DNA of 11,412 nt from VFKI01 sp033762075 (GCA_033762075.1 JANRLY010000006.1:1-11412); one strand, 5' to 3'. Positions 1-7,583 are shown, counted from the first letter of the stretch. Numbers and translations are program-made. Notes: generated by a model not told the origin, from the letters alone.

Positions 1-98
1 AAATGAGAGAATTGAGATAAAATTTTCGCAAATTTGAGGAGAATATCCGGTTATATTTGACGAAAATTTGCGGAAATTTTAGCCGATTCCGCTCATTT
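1..98. repeat. Imperfect palindromic element (MITE-like or IS remnant)
   Basis: Bases 1-46 pair with 53-98 in one register (i + j = 99). The outer seven pairs (1-7 with 92-98) are perfect. The block 18-35 with 64-81 is perfect apart from one G-T pair at 26/73, and 42-46 pairs with 53-57. Mismatches cluster at 8-17 and 36-41. The first base of the window is still paired, so the element may extend further left. No open reading frame lies inside. Such a long, AT-rich, near-palindromic block is typical of a non-autonomous mobile repeat, but it also sits 53 bases ahead of the BON gene and could shape its mRNA leader. Confidence 0.6.
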
Positions 99-150
99 TG
101 CAGCCAACGAAGTAATTGAGGACACGCCCTAATCATCTGGAGATTTTCTA

Positions 151-705
151 ATGAAAATGATTCGATACTTATTGTTTACTATTATATTATTCATATCTAT
201 GCCCGCCTTTTCCAATATTACTCAAACCATCTCAGATACTGCCATCACAGGTCAAGTCAAAACAAAAATTGCTATGGATCAATCCATATCAATTTTTAAA
301 GTTGGAGTGACAACGGATCACGGAATAGTTAAGCTGACAGGCAATGTTGATGCAGATGCACAAGTGAGCTCATTAGTTGAAATGGCACAATCCATCGATG
401 GTGTAAAAGATGTTGATGCTTCCAAACTTCATATTCAAAAAAGTAATGATCCCCTTGAGGACACTATCATTACTGCAAAAATCAAAGGCAAGTTTATTCA
501 AGAAAAATTGTTTGGCGATACAGATACTGCTGTGTTCACTATTTCTGTCGAAACAAATAATGGCAATGTTTACTTAACAGGAACTGCAAAAAATAATAAG
601 CAAATTAAAAATGCCATCTTGCTGGCAAAATCAATTCGCGGGGTTAAACGTGTTGAATCGCGCGTTGAATTAGCTTCAGCTTTCAATCAAACAGATTTTC
701 AGTAA
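151..705 (+). CDS. Secreted protein with two BON domains (OsmY-like)
   Basis: A 184-residue protein. Residues 1-21 form a signal peptide: a Lys/Arg start, a hydrophobic run (YLLFTIILFISM) and a likely cut after PAFS, which predicts export to the periplasm. Two BON repeats follow at about 30-97 and 105-175. Each has the pattern of an amphipathic helix, a strand ending in G-V/N-V-L-T-G, a second helix, and a GVK-V-x-S/D strand. The family (OsmY, DolP and relatives) acts in the envelope, where BON domains bind phospholipid or support stress survival; the exact role here is not visible. The ATG at 151 is preferred because GGAG lies 8 bases upstream and the signal peptide starts there. It converges with the kinase gene, 40 bases away. 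No clear promoter was found in the 150 bases before it. Confidence 0.88.
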   Translation: MKMIRYLLFTIILFISMPAFSNITQTISDTAITGQVKTKIAMDQSISIFKVGVTTDHGIVKLTGNVDADAQVSSLVEMAQSIDGVKDVDASKLHIQKSNDPLEDTIITAKIKGKFIQEKLFGDTDTAVFTISVETNNGNVYLTGTAKNNKQIKNAILLAKSIRGVKRVESRVELASAFNQTDFQ

Positions 706-745
706 AATGCTTATGCTGGCGTCAGCACGAGCGAATTAGCTTATA

Positions 746-2494
746 TTAAAGAGATAACTCTATTTCACTCACTATCGATTTAGGAATTAGCCAAACTCCT
801 GCTTCTTCTGCTGCATTTTGAAAATTGATATTTTCAGCATGGCTCGTGATGAGATATCTTTTGTTACTATGATGTACCATTTCTAAAAACATTAATCCAT
901 TAGCTGAATTTTCAGATAATTCATAATCAACAATAAAAATCGCTGATTCTATTAAATGCTTATTTTTTTTGACCCAATCTATTGCTCTTTCGTATGTCGA
1001 GAATAATTGAGTCTCTAAGCCTAGTTTATTCAAACGTTGTTGCCAATACGTTTGCGTTGCAACATCATCATCTAGAACAATAGCTATATTAGCACCTTGC
1101 AGTAAAATTCTTTCAGGAAGCCAAGAAAGCTTTTCAACATGAGGAAAAATTAATTTAATTTCAGTTCCCTCATTTTCGAATGAATTAATTTCCAATTTTC
1201 CACCGATATTTTCCATATATTTATTCGCGACTGAGAGTCCTAATCCTTTCCCAGGATGTTTTAAACTGAATCCATTTAAAACATCATGGATTTTGTCCTC
1301 AGGAATACCTATACCATTATCGTGTATTGTTAAATGCATTTCATGATTTATCTTAGAAAGTGACACCTGGATAACGCCTGATTTTTTATCTAATATAGCA
1401 TCATAAGCATTATTTAATAAGTTTGATAATAGACGCTTGACATCATTTGGGGCAACGTTTACCCATACTGCTTTTATCTCCGAGGTTACTGTTAGTGTCA
1501 GTTGACTTGGTTGTGGATCCCATTCATTTCTTTTCTGGGAGATAACCATTTCAGCTAAAGTAAACAACAACATCGGTCTAATTTCATTACCATTATCTTG
1601 TGTAGGCATAGATATCAATGCATTTTTTTCATTGTACGGATTGCGGTAACGTTCTAGTAAATTATTTGCAATATCTCGTACGCTTTGAATACCATTTACT
1701 AAAATTTCTAATTCATTGCGAGGCATTTTTTCCGTCAGAAGCTGGACACCTATTTCCATTGCTGCCAGTGGAGAACGTATATCATGAACAAGACGTGCAG
1801 AAAGATGACCGAGTTCTATATCTGCTTTGTGTCTTTCATGTTCTGTCGCTGTCTTGAGTAATCCAAGGATTTTCGTTTCTAACATTTCTAATTCTACTGG
1901 TAATGCATTAGTAATCTCTTCGCTGTGTGTTTTATTATTTGATACTAAATCAATAAAGCGATTAATGGGATTAATAAATAGTTTTTCAGGGATTTTTTTC
2001 GCAAGAGGATATAATATGATTAATATTGAATTGGATAATATTAACAGTAATATCATCCTAAAGAGTAATTCATATAATAATGTTTCATCTGAAAAAAATC
2101 CGCCTGTTACCTTGAAATACCCAAAGTGGTATCCTGCAATATTTCCAATGCGATAATCATATACCCATGAAAATGGAAAGCGCCATGTAATGTCATTATA
2201 TGTAGGCTCACCTTGACGCACCCATTCTATTTTAAAAGTTGAATTGTTTTCATTAAAACTGTCAATCTTAAGCTTTACGGTATCTAAATTGTCAATTATT
2301 GCTTGATCTATAGCAAAGTCTTCAACTGGTTTTATTTTTTCGTTAATCCTTGATTTAAGCTGAGTCACGCTGATGGACAAATCATAAACTGTAAGGCCAA
2401 TAATAATAAACATAAAAATAATCGAGCAACATAGTATGCGATTTCCTATTGCTTGCTTGATTTGTGTTGTTAGCGAAAATTTTTTAGTGTTCAT
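746..2494 (-). CDS. Membrane hybrid sensor histidine kinase with C-terminal receiver
   Basis: A 582-residue inner-membrane signalling protein. A first membrane helix (about 20-38) and a second (about 144-165) enclose a periplasmic sensor region of about 105 residues with no family I can name. A linker follows, then a HisKA domain with HDIRSP (phospho-accepting His237) and a HATPase_c domain. The HATPase has the N box NLLNNAYDA (about 358-366), the G1 box DNGIGIP (392-398) and the G2 box GKGLGL (415-420). The C-terminal receiver (about 468-582) keeps the acidic pair at 475-477, phospho-acceptor Asp523 in IVDYE, Thr550/Ser551 and Lys572, so both modules look active. There is no HPt domain and no output domain, so the phosphate must pass to a partner encoded elsewhere. 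It is the last gene of a three-gene operon, starting 15 bases after the binding-protein stop codon and without a good ribosome binding site, which suggests translational coupling. The ligand is unknown; the neighbouring binding protein is the obvious candidate partner. Confidence 0.9.
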   Translation of the reverse strand: MNTKKFSLTTQIKQAIGNRILCCSIIFMFIIIGLTVYDLSISVTQLKSRINEKIKPVEDFAIDQAIIDNLDTVKLKIDSFNENNSTFKIEWVRQGEPTYNDITWRFPFSWVYDYRIGNIAGYHFGYFKVTGGFFSDETLLYELLFRMILLLILSNSILIILYPLAKKIPEKLFINPINRFIDLVSNNKTHSEEITNALPVELEMLETKILGLLKTATEHERHKADIELGHLSARLVHDIRSPLAAMEIGVQLLTEKMPRNELEILVNGIQSVRDIANNLLERYRNPYNEKNALISMPTQDNGNEIRPMLLFTLAEMVISQKRNEWDPQPSQLTLTVTSEIKAVWVNVAPNDVKRLLSNLLNNAYDAILDKKSGVIQVSLSKINHEMHLTIHDNGIGIPEDKIHDVLNGFSLKHPGKGLGLSVANKYMENIGGKLEINSFENEGTEIKLIFPHVEKLSWLPERILLQGANIAIVLDDDVATQTYWQQRLNKLGLETQLFSTYERAIDWVKKNKHLIESAIFIVDYELSENSANGLMFLEMVHHSNKRYLITSHAENINFQNAAEEAGVWLIPKSIVSEIELSL

Positions 2495-2509
2495 TTAATA
2501 TAACAGTAT

Positions 2510-3640
2510 TCAATTGATTTTTTGATAATACGTTTCATTTTTATTCTCAAGCTTATAAACAACATAATATGGAGGTCTATACCAATTAGGATTATGCTTA
2601 AGTGCTTTTAGATAACTATGCAATAATGATTCCTTCATGTTTTCTGTTTTATTAGTATATGAATATTGCTGTAGTGCTTCTACAAATGACATCACAGCTT
2701 GATAAGTTACAAAGCTGATCTTATCTTTTGGAGATTGATGATAGATTTTCTGGTAATTTTGTAAAAATATTTTGTAGTCTTTTGAATCTTCTCCACCTGA
2801 TAAGGTATCTATTCTAAAAGTTTCATAAGAACCTTCCATATTTCTTGGTGCTGTATTATTTCCCCAATTATCTGTTGATGTAACAAAAACAGGCTTAATG
2901 GGTGACAAATATTTAGAAATTTTATTCATTAGATCAACTGCTGAATCATAACCAATTGACATAACAACAATAATGTCGTCTTTATGGTAACCTGACATAA
3001 GCTTAGAAAATGATAAATGCTCCATATCATCAGTTAAAAACTTTTTTTCAATGACATTTTTATTCTTATATTTGCTCTTGTATTTTTTAGCTAATAGATT
3101 AGCAAAATCTACGCTTTCTTTGCTTTCTGCGGCAGCAGTAATGAAAAGATTAGCATTGGGATAGTGTTGATGAATAAATTTAATGATTGCATCAACGGCA
3201 TAGGTGTCTGGTATTCCTAAGCTATAAAATCCGCTTGGAAGGTGCGTCAATGCATAGTCAGTTGCAGATATTGATAGAATGATTTGATCGCCAAAAAATG
3301 CTTTTGACATTAAAAAATCATTTGACGTACTTAAACCCATAATAACATCTGGTTTCCATGATTTTGTATCAGATGCTTGCTGGATAATACTGGCCAGATT
3401 ATTTTCGTGAAAAAATTCTTTATCAGTGATGAACACTCCTTCCCTTGCGGCAGCAGTAATTGCAGTATTAATTCCCGAGAGATAGGATTCTTTGAATTGT
3501 TGAGTAATTTCATTACGTGAAGGATCAGGTCTTGGATTGTCAAAGACAGCTAAACGAATAACGTGATGCGATTCTGCCTTAGCTAATGGGCTAGTAAGAA
3601 AAAGAAAAACGCCAATCAATATAATAAATATTTTATTCAT
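2510..3640 (-). CDS. Periplasmic binding protein, type 1 fold (ABC substrate-binding-like, orphan)
   Basis: A 376-residue secreted protein. Residues 1-22 are a signal peptide (MNKIFIILIGVFLFL, cut after AKA); no lipobox Cys is seen, so it should be soluble in the periplasm. The body resembles the LivJ/Peripla_BP_6 or LuxP-like type 1 binding proteins: an N-terminal strand HVIRLAVFDNP, then FKESYLSGINTAI. A loop carries PDVIMGLSTSND, and SISATDYALT sits where these proteins usually contact ligand. A second lobe runs from about residue 130 (GIPDTYAVDAII) and a late VTYQAVMSFVEAL helix closes it. Its start overlaps the transporter stop codon by four bases (ATGA), so the two are translationally coupled. 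No ABC permease or ATPase is encoded nearby; the next gene is a sensor kinase. Inference: it feeds a ligand signal to that kinase rather than an importer. The specificity cannot be read from the sequence. Confidence 0.78.
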   Translation of the reverse strand: MNKIFIILIGVFLFLTSPLAKAESHHVIRLAVFDNPRPDPSRNEITQQFKESYLSGINTAITAAAREGVFITDKEFFHENNLASIIQQASDTKSWKPDVIMGLSTSNDFLMSKAFFGDQIILSISATDYALTHLPSGFYSLGIPDTYAVDAIIKFIHQHYPNANLFITAAAESKESVDFANLLAKKYKSKYKNKNVIEKKFLTDDMEHLSFSKLMSGYHKDDIIVVMSIGYDSAVDLMNKISKYLSPIKPVFVTSTDNWGNNTAPRNMEGSYETFRIDTLSGGEDSKDYKIFLQNYQKIYHQSPKDKISFVTYQAVMSFVEALQQYSYTNKTENMKESLLHSYLKALKHNPNWYRPPYYVVYKLENKNETYYQKIN

Positions 3641-4518
3641 CTATTAAATACCAATTTCTGATTAAATTTATTTATAAAATAAAATGAAAGAATAGCTAAT
3701 GTGTATAAGAAATATATAAACATTTGCTCAATTCTAAGATCATTAAATATCATTTCTTGTAATATGCCTGTTACGATTGGACAGGCGCTATTGATAATGG
3801 CATGTTGTTCTGATGTGATTTTCTCTAATGCTTTCTGTGAAAAATAGAGTGGTATGATCAAACTAAAAAAGGCAAGCAAAACTAGACTAACTGAATTGAT
3901 AACAGTAAAGTAATTTTGTATTTGATGTTTTGGTACTATAAGTAAGAGAATAATAATCGCTAGATAGAATCTAACAGCTAATACTTGAGTAGCAGATAAG
4001 TCAGCACTTTTAGCTAATGACTGACTCTGTTTAAAATAGATGAACGAAGCGGTACCTCCAATCAAAGCCATAGAAATTCCATATAATGCTTGATATGAAA
4101 ATGAAGTACGAAGTTCAAAAAACACATTTGCTATGATTAGTAGAAATAAGCATAAGCCAAAATAAAATTTTATTTTATATTCTTTCCAATTTTGAAAACT
4201 TAGTAGCATAAAACCAAGCATGCCAAGCCAAGCAAAATAAATGAAGTTGAAAAGAGATGCGCCAATGAGACCTGGTCCAATCATAGTGGTTGCCCACATC
4301 ACTAGCACGATGAACATCACAGAAAACCATTGTTTTTTATTTTCTAGGCAATGAGAATATATTTTTTTTAAATGCCCTTTATTGATTATGTTGAAATATA
4401 GGCTGGCTATCGTCGATGTAATGATGAGTGAAAAGAGAGGCGGAATACTGACATCTAACTTTTGAATAAGCACTAAAGCAATGCTGAACACTAACACATA
4501 CAAGAAGCTATATATCAT
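3637..4518 (-). CDS. EamA/DMT-superfamily membrane transporter
   Basis: A 293-residue, very hydrophobic protein with about nine or ten membrane helices and short polar loops. The two-halves layout of EamA (drug/metabolite) transporters is visible. The second half has the typical pair of helices around LIIPLYFSQKALEKI, followed by EQHAIINSACPIVTGIL, where this family carries its conserved ALE...SPV-like stretch, and then a final helix (FIYFLYTLAILSFYFI) with a basic tail. Members export or take up amino acids, nucleotide sugars and other small metabolites; the substrate here is unknown. It is the first gene of the transporter/binding-protein/kinase operon. The ATG at 4518 has AGGA nine bases upstream. 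Its fusion of function with a sensor pair is unusual; one possibility is that it moves the compound that the pair detects. Confidence 0.8.
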   Translation of the reverse strand: MIYSFLYVLVFSIALVLIQKLDVSIPPLFSLIITSTIASLYFNIINKGHLKKIYSHCLENKKQWFSVMFIVLVMWATTMIGPGLIGASLFNFIYFAWLGMLGFMLLSFQNWKEYKIKFYFGLCLFLLIIANVFFELRTSFSYQALYGISMALIGGTASFIYFKQSQSLAKSADLSATQVLAVRFYLAIIILLLIVPKHQIQNYFTVINSVSLVLLAFFSLIIPLYFSQKALEKITSEQHAIINSACPIVTGILQEMIFNDLRIEQMFIYFLYTLAILSFYFINKFNQKLVFNR

Positions 4519-4823
4519 TTTCTCTATTCCTATTTATTTTATAGATACTCGAAAATCATTTACTCTGTGCCTGCTAGGTAAAATGAAAATGGTAATCTAT
4601 ATTGTCATTTATTTAGACTCTCTCGTTTAGTTTTGACTTTATTATTCGATCAAAAAAGCATTAATTGATCAACTATTGGTTATTGTATTGATATGGTTCT
4701 TATAATGCAAATACTGTGAGAATTTGCGCAATTATATCTCTATATGGAGTAGCCAGCAAATGGTCAAAAGAAATACTGCTAAATGAGGATTTATCTTTAA
4801 CCTATTGATTATAATATGATTTA
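4519..4823. other. 305-base non-coding region with candidate promoter and inverted repeat
   Basis: This AT-rich gap lies between the end of the PhaJ gene and the start of the transporter gene, both on the minus strand. It contains the candidate promoter at 4739-4767, a second weaker minus-strand candidate (TTGCAT at 4710-4705, 17-base spacer, TACAAT at 4687-4682), and an inverted repeat GATCAA (4648-4653) / TTGATC (4665-4670) that could be an operator. No convincing rho-independent terminator for the PHA operon is visible, so read-through into the transporter operon cannot be excluded. No RNA gene or credible protein was recognised. Confidence 0.5.
4739..4767 (-). promoter_or_regulatory. Candidate sigma70 promoter for the transporter/binding-protein/kinase operon
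   Basis: On the minus strand, TTGACC (4767-4762, five of six consensus bases) is followed by a 17-base spacer and TATAGA (4744-4739, four of six). Transcription would start near 4732 and leave a leader of about 214 bases before the transporter ATG. In DNA this AT-rich, a match of this quality can arise by chance. Confidence 0.3.
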
Positions 4824-5291
4824 CTATAAGTCTGTTTTGATTTTTTTGATTTCGCAATGTATAGACTGTGTAGGTGCCAATACTCTCGAAATGCCACTCA
4901 TCACTAATTTACCGTGTTGGTTTGTGCATTCACAGGAAAGATACACAACTGGTTTTCTGATATTTTTTTTAATAACGGTCACTCTTGCTGTAATGACATC
5001 GTCTAACATCACTGGCCTGCAGAAGCGTATGGATTGAGTTAAATATATCGTGCCCGGCCCAGGAAGTTGATTGCCCAGAACTGCAGATATTAAAGATGCT
5101 GTCCACATTCCATGTGCAATGATTTTTCCAAAAAAGGCTTTCTTGGCAAACTCTTCATCGAGATGGAAAGGGTTGAAGTCACCAGATGCTAAAGCAAATA
5201 ATTCGATTTCTTTCATTGTTAATTTTTTTGATAAGCTTGCGCTATCACCGACTTTGATTTGATCGAATGTTTTATTGGTGAGCCAGTTCAT
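4824..5291 (-). CDS. phaJ: MaoC-like (R)-specific enoyl-CoA hydratase, PhaJ type
   Basis: A 155-residue hot-dog-fold protein, the usual length for single-domain PhaJ. The hydratase signature is clear: ASGDFNPFHLDEEFAKKA gives the catalytic pair Asp38 and His43. It is followed by FGKIIAHGMW and SAVLGNQLPGPGTIYL, both characteristic of PhaJ/MaoC proteins, and a strand FCRPVMLDDVITARVTV. The enzyme adds water to trans-2-enoyl-CoA to form (R)-3-hydroxyacyl-CoA, the monomer used by PHA synthase, linking fatty-acid oxidation to polymer. It starts 8 bases after the phaC stop, with AGGA six bases before the ATG, so it is the third gene of the phasin-phaC-phaJ operon. Some relatives act on other enoyl-CoA substrates, so the chain-length preference is open. 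Confidence 0.85.
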   Translation of the reverse strand: MNWLTNKTFDQIKVGDSASLSKKLTMKEIELFALASGDFNPFHLDEEFAKKAFFGKIIAHGMWTASLISAVLGNQLPGPGTIYLTQSIRFCRPVMLDDVITARVTVIKKNIRKPVVYLSCECTNQHGKLVMSGISRVLAPTQSIHCEIKKIKTDL

Positions 5292-5299
5292 CGAGAGTC

Positions 5300-7105
5300 C
5301 TATTTCTCTAATACGTACGTTCCAGGTGCATCACATATTACAGGATATTTTTCATGCTCAATATCTGAAAATAGAACCTTTTTATCGGAATGTGAAACTA
5401 ACCATCTTTGCCAATCTAACCACCATGAATCTTCTTTCTTCGTCGCCTTTTCTAACCATGAGTCTGAACTCAAATGACGTTCACCGACATGACGGGTCAA
5501 AATATGATAATGACGTCCCTTGTGACCTGGTTCGCTTACGATACCAGCATTATGGCCGCCGCTCGTTAATACAAAAGTCACATCCGTGCGTGTGACTAAA
5601 TGGATACGATACACTGAGCGCCAAGGTGAAACGTGATCTTTCACTGTGCCAACAACGAACATTGGCACTTGAATATCGACCAGTGCAATTCTTTTTTTAT
5701 CGACGCGATATTTACCTTGCACTAATTCATTATTCAAAAATAATTGATGCAAATATTCTGAATGCATACGAAACGGTAAGCGTGTCGTATCCGAATTCCA
5801 GGCCATTAAATCATTAATTGGCCTTCTCTTTCCTAGCAAATAATCATGGATCATGCGTGACCAAACAAGATCATTCGAACGCAGCATATTAAATGCGCCA
5901 GCCATTTGAGATCCATCTAAATAACCTCTTTCCCACATAATATCTTCTAACCAAGTCACTTGGCTTTGATCGATAAAAAAGGAGAGTTCGCCGGGATCAC
6001 GAAAATCAACTTGTGCAGCAAACAAGGTAATACTTTTCAACCAATCTTGCCCCGCTTGCGCCATGGAAGCGGCTGCGATCATTAATAATGTACCACCTAA
6101 ACAATAACCGGTTGCATGAATTTTGTGATGTGGAATGACATCGCGAATCACGCTCAATGCTCGCATAATACCGTCTGTGCGATAATCTTCTAAACCTAAA
6201 TTTCGATCTTCACTTTTTGGATTTTTCCAAGAAATCATAAAGACTGTATGACCATGGTCAACGAGATATTTTACCAATGAATTTTTTTGTGAGAGATCTA
6301 AAATATAATATTTCATAATCCAAGCTGGCACGATCAAAATAGGTTCAGGGTACACTTCTTTTTGTGGAGTATATTGAATCAGCTCCATTAAATGATTTCG
6401 ATAAATCACTTTACCTGGTGTTGTTGCTACTTGTACACCTGGAATAAAATGATCAGTCCCAGCAGGTGGGCATTTATTGATGATTCGCTGATAATCTTCC
6501 AACATATTATTCCACCCATCCACAAAATTTGCCCCGCCTTGTTGTATCGTTGCTGACAACACTTCAGGATTGGTAAAGATATAATTGGAAGGTGAAAAAA
6601 TATCGAGAATTTGTCGTGCCGTAAAATTCACAATACGCTCATGATGTTTAGAAACACCACGTGCTCCAGTAGTCGCATCATTGATCCAATTTTCACAGAG
6701 TAAAAAATATTTTGCGTACAAATTAAAAGGAAAAACTTCCCATACACTCTTATTAAATCGTGGATCTTCAGTTTTTGTTTCACATAAATTCAGTTGTGAA
6801 AATTTTTTATCAATCCAACCAGTTTCTGTGAAAAATTGCGTGAAAAATTGATTTAAATTTTTAAATCCTTTTTGCATCAAATCAATTTGCTTAGCAGGTG
6901 ACAATGCAAAATGGGACATCCAATCGTACATTGCCATACCAAAAGAGGCAGGTGAAAGACTAAACGTCATACGCGCGAGCGAAGCACGCAACATAATATC
7001 GTATGCTTCGCCTTCATAGTTGCTACTCAAATTGTATTGTTTATTTTCCGCGGCAATATCTTTTAAGTCTGAAGCAGTTTTTTTCTGTGCAGGCTTTTTT
7101 CTCAT
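5300..7105 (-). CDS. phaC: Class I poly(3-hydroxyalkanoate) synthase
   Basis: A 601-residue protein, matching class I PhaC (about 560-600) and acting without PhaE. The PhaC N-terminal domain (about 110-285) contains the landmark DPRFNKSVWEVFPFNLYAK. An alpha/beta-hydrolase core follows with the lipase-like box GYCLGG, giving nucleophile Cys335. The other triad residues are Asp490 in VGTVKDHVSPW and His518 in SGGHNAG. The enzyme polymerises (R)-3-hydroxyacyl-CoA on the surface of cytoplasmic granules, releasing CoA. GGGAG lies five bases before the ATG, confirming the start. The gene follows the phasin by 34 bases and precedes phaJ by 8. There is no phaA or phaB in the window, so acetoacetyl-CoA-derived monomer supply must come from elsewhere if used. 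Confidence 0.96.
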   Translation of the reverse strand: MRKKPAQKKTASDLKDIAAENKQYNLSSNYEGEAYDIMLRASLARMTFSLSPASFGMAMYDWMSHFALSPAKQIDLMQKGFKNLNQFFTQFFTETGWIDKKFSQLNLCETKTEDPRFNKSVWEVFPFNLYAKYFLLCENWINDATTGARGVSKHHERIVNFTARQILDIFSPSNYIFTNPEVLSATIQQGGANFVDGWNNMLEDYQRIINKCPPAGTDHFIPGVQVATTPGKVIYRNHLMELIQYTPQKEVYPEPILIVPAWIMKYYILDLSQKNSLVKYLVDHGHTVFMISWKNPKSEDRNLGLEDYRTDGIMRALSVIRDVIPHHKIHATGYCLGGTLLMIAAASMAQAGQDWLKSITLFAAQVDFRDPGELSFFIDQSQVTWLEDIMWERGYLDGSQMAGAFNMLRSNDLVWSRMIHDYLLGKRRPINDLMAWNSDTTRLPFRMHSEYLHQLFLNNELVQGKYRVDKKRIALVDIQVPMFVVGTVKDHVSPWRSVYRIHLVTRTDVTFVLTSGGHNAGIVSEPGHKGRHYHILTRHVGERHLSSDSWLEKATKKEDSWWLDWQRWLVSHSDKKVLFSDIEHEKYPVICDAPGTYVLEK

Positions 7106-7139
7106 AGAGCCTCCCAGTAACTACTACACTGCTTTCAGC

Positions 7140-7499
7140 TTATTTCTGACTTTGACGATTCGTGTTACTACCCGCATTAGAACCTGGGCGACCCGCTGCT
7201 GGAATAGAGGAAGCAACATCTTGGCAAAGTGTACCCCACACTTTTCCCATTTCATTGATCCCATTCAGTTGGATCTCAGTGAATTTGCGAACATATTCAG
7301 ATGCAGCTGTGATCGCATTATTCATGATATGTGTCTGCATATTAAAGAAAATTTCTGGATCACGTTTTTGTAATGCTTCATGAAATGCTTTGGTTTGTTC
7401 AGCCAAATGTGTCAATGATTGAATATTCAATTCAGCTAACTGAGCCATGGGTTTGGCGCAAGATTGGTAAAATTTACTCATATTTTCAAAAGCTTGCAT
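7140..7499 (-). CDS. Phasin, PHA granule-associated protein
   Basis: A 119-residue protein starting MQAFENMSKFYQSCAKPM. It is almost entirely amphipathic helix over residues 5-95, with the phasin pattern of repeated small and hydrophobic residues (NIQSLTHLAEQTKAFHEAL, AASEYVRKFTEIQLNGI). A low-complexity tail rich in Gly, Ser, Asn and Gln closes it. Phasins coat PHA granules, control their number and help the synthase. The frame stays open upstream to 7544, but that stretch contains the promoter. The ATG at 7499 has AAAGGAG about seven bases before it, so the shorter start is chosen. It is the first gene of the operon with phaC and phaJ, which is common for phasins. Family membership rests on helix pattern and context more than on a strict motif. 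Confidence 0.85.
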   Translation of the reverse strand: MQAFENMSKFYQSCAKPMAQLAELNIQSLTHLAEQTKAFHEALQKRDPEIFFNMQTHIMNNAITAASEYVRKFTEIQLNGINEMGKVWGTLCQDVASSIPAAGRPGSNAGSNTNRQSQK

Positions 7500-7513
7500 A
7501 ACATTCTCCTTTG

Positions 7514-7549
7514 TGCAGTGCAACATTATTCTAATATACTGCAATGCAG
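7514..7549. promoter_or_regulatory. Candidate PhaR-type operator pair
   Basis: CTGCAATGCAG (7539-7549) is a near-perfect palindrome of the form CTGC-N3-GCAG, lying between the -35 and -10 boxes and touching the -10. A second TGC-rich palindrome, TGCAGTGCA (7514-7522), lies just after the predicted transcription start. From established knowledge, the PHA repressor PhaR of Paracoccus binds TGC-rich sites of this form in front of phasin genes and leaves when PHA binds it. No phaR gene is in the window, so the regulator is inferred. Confidence 0.5.
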
Positions 7550-7561
7550 CAATTTGGTCAA
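7533..7561 (-). promoter_or_regulatory. Sigma70-type promoter of the phasin-phaC-phaJ operon
   Basis: On the minus strand, TTGACC (7561-7556) and TATATT (7538-7533) each match five of six consensus bases and are separated by exactly 17 bases. The start of transcription would be near 7526, giving a leader of about 27 bases that contains the phasin ribosome binding site. It is the best promoter match in the window. Confidence 0.7.
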
Positions 7562-7583
7562 GTGAAGCTCAAGATATTTGTTA

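Noticed and set aside
714..727. Small hairpin TGCTG-GCGT-CAGCA between the convergent BON and kinase genes as a terminator
   Set aside because: Five pairs with no T-tract on either strand; too weak to call, although the position would suit a terminator.
1827..2156. Plus-strand reading frame of 109 codons inside the kinase gene
   Set aside because: It is antisense to a well-supported kinase, has no family features and no ribosome binding site of note; a shadow frame.
4760..4786. Eight-codon frame MVKRNTAK on the plus strand
   Set aside because: Too short, with GGAG eleven bases from the ATG and no convincing promoter; likely chance.
4816..5595. Plus-strand frames opposite phaJ and the end of phaC
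   Set aside because: They lie antisense to genes with clear catalytic motifs and show no recognisable domain.
7500..7544. Upstream extension of the phasin frame to the ATG at 7544
   Set aside because: The extension covers the -10 box and predicted transcription start, and the ATG at 7499 has a strong ribosome binding site.
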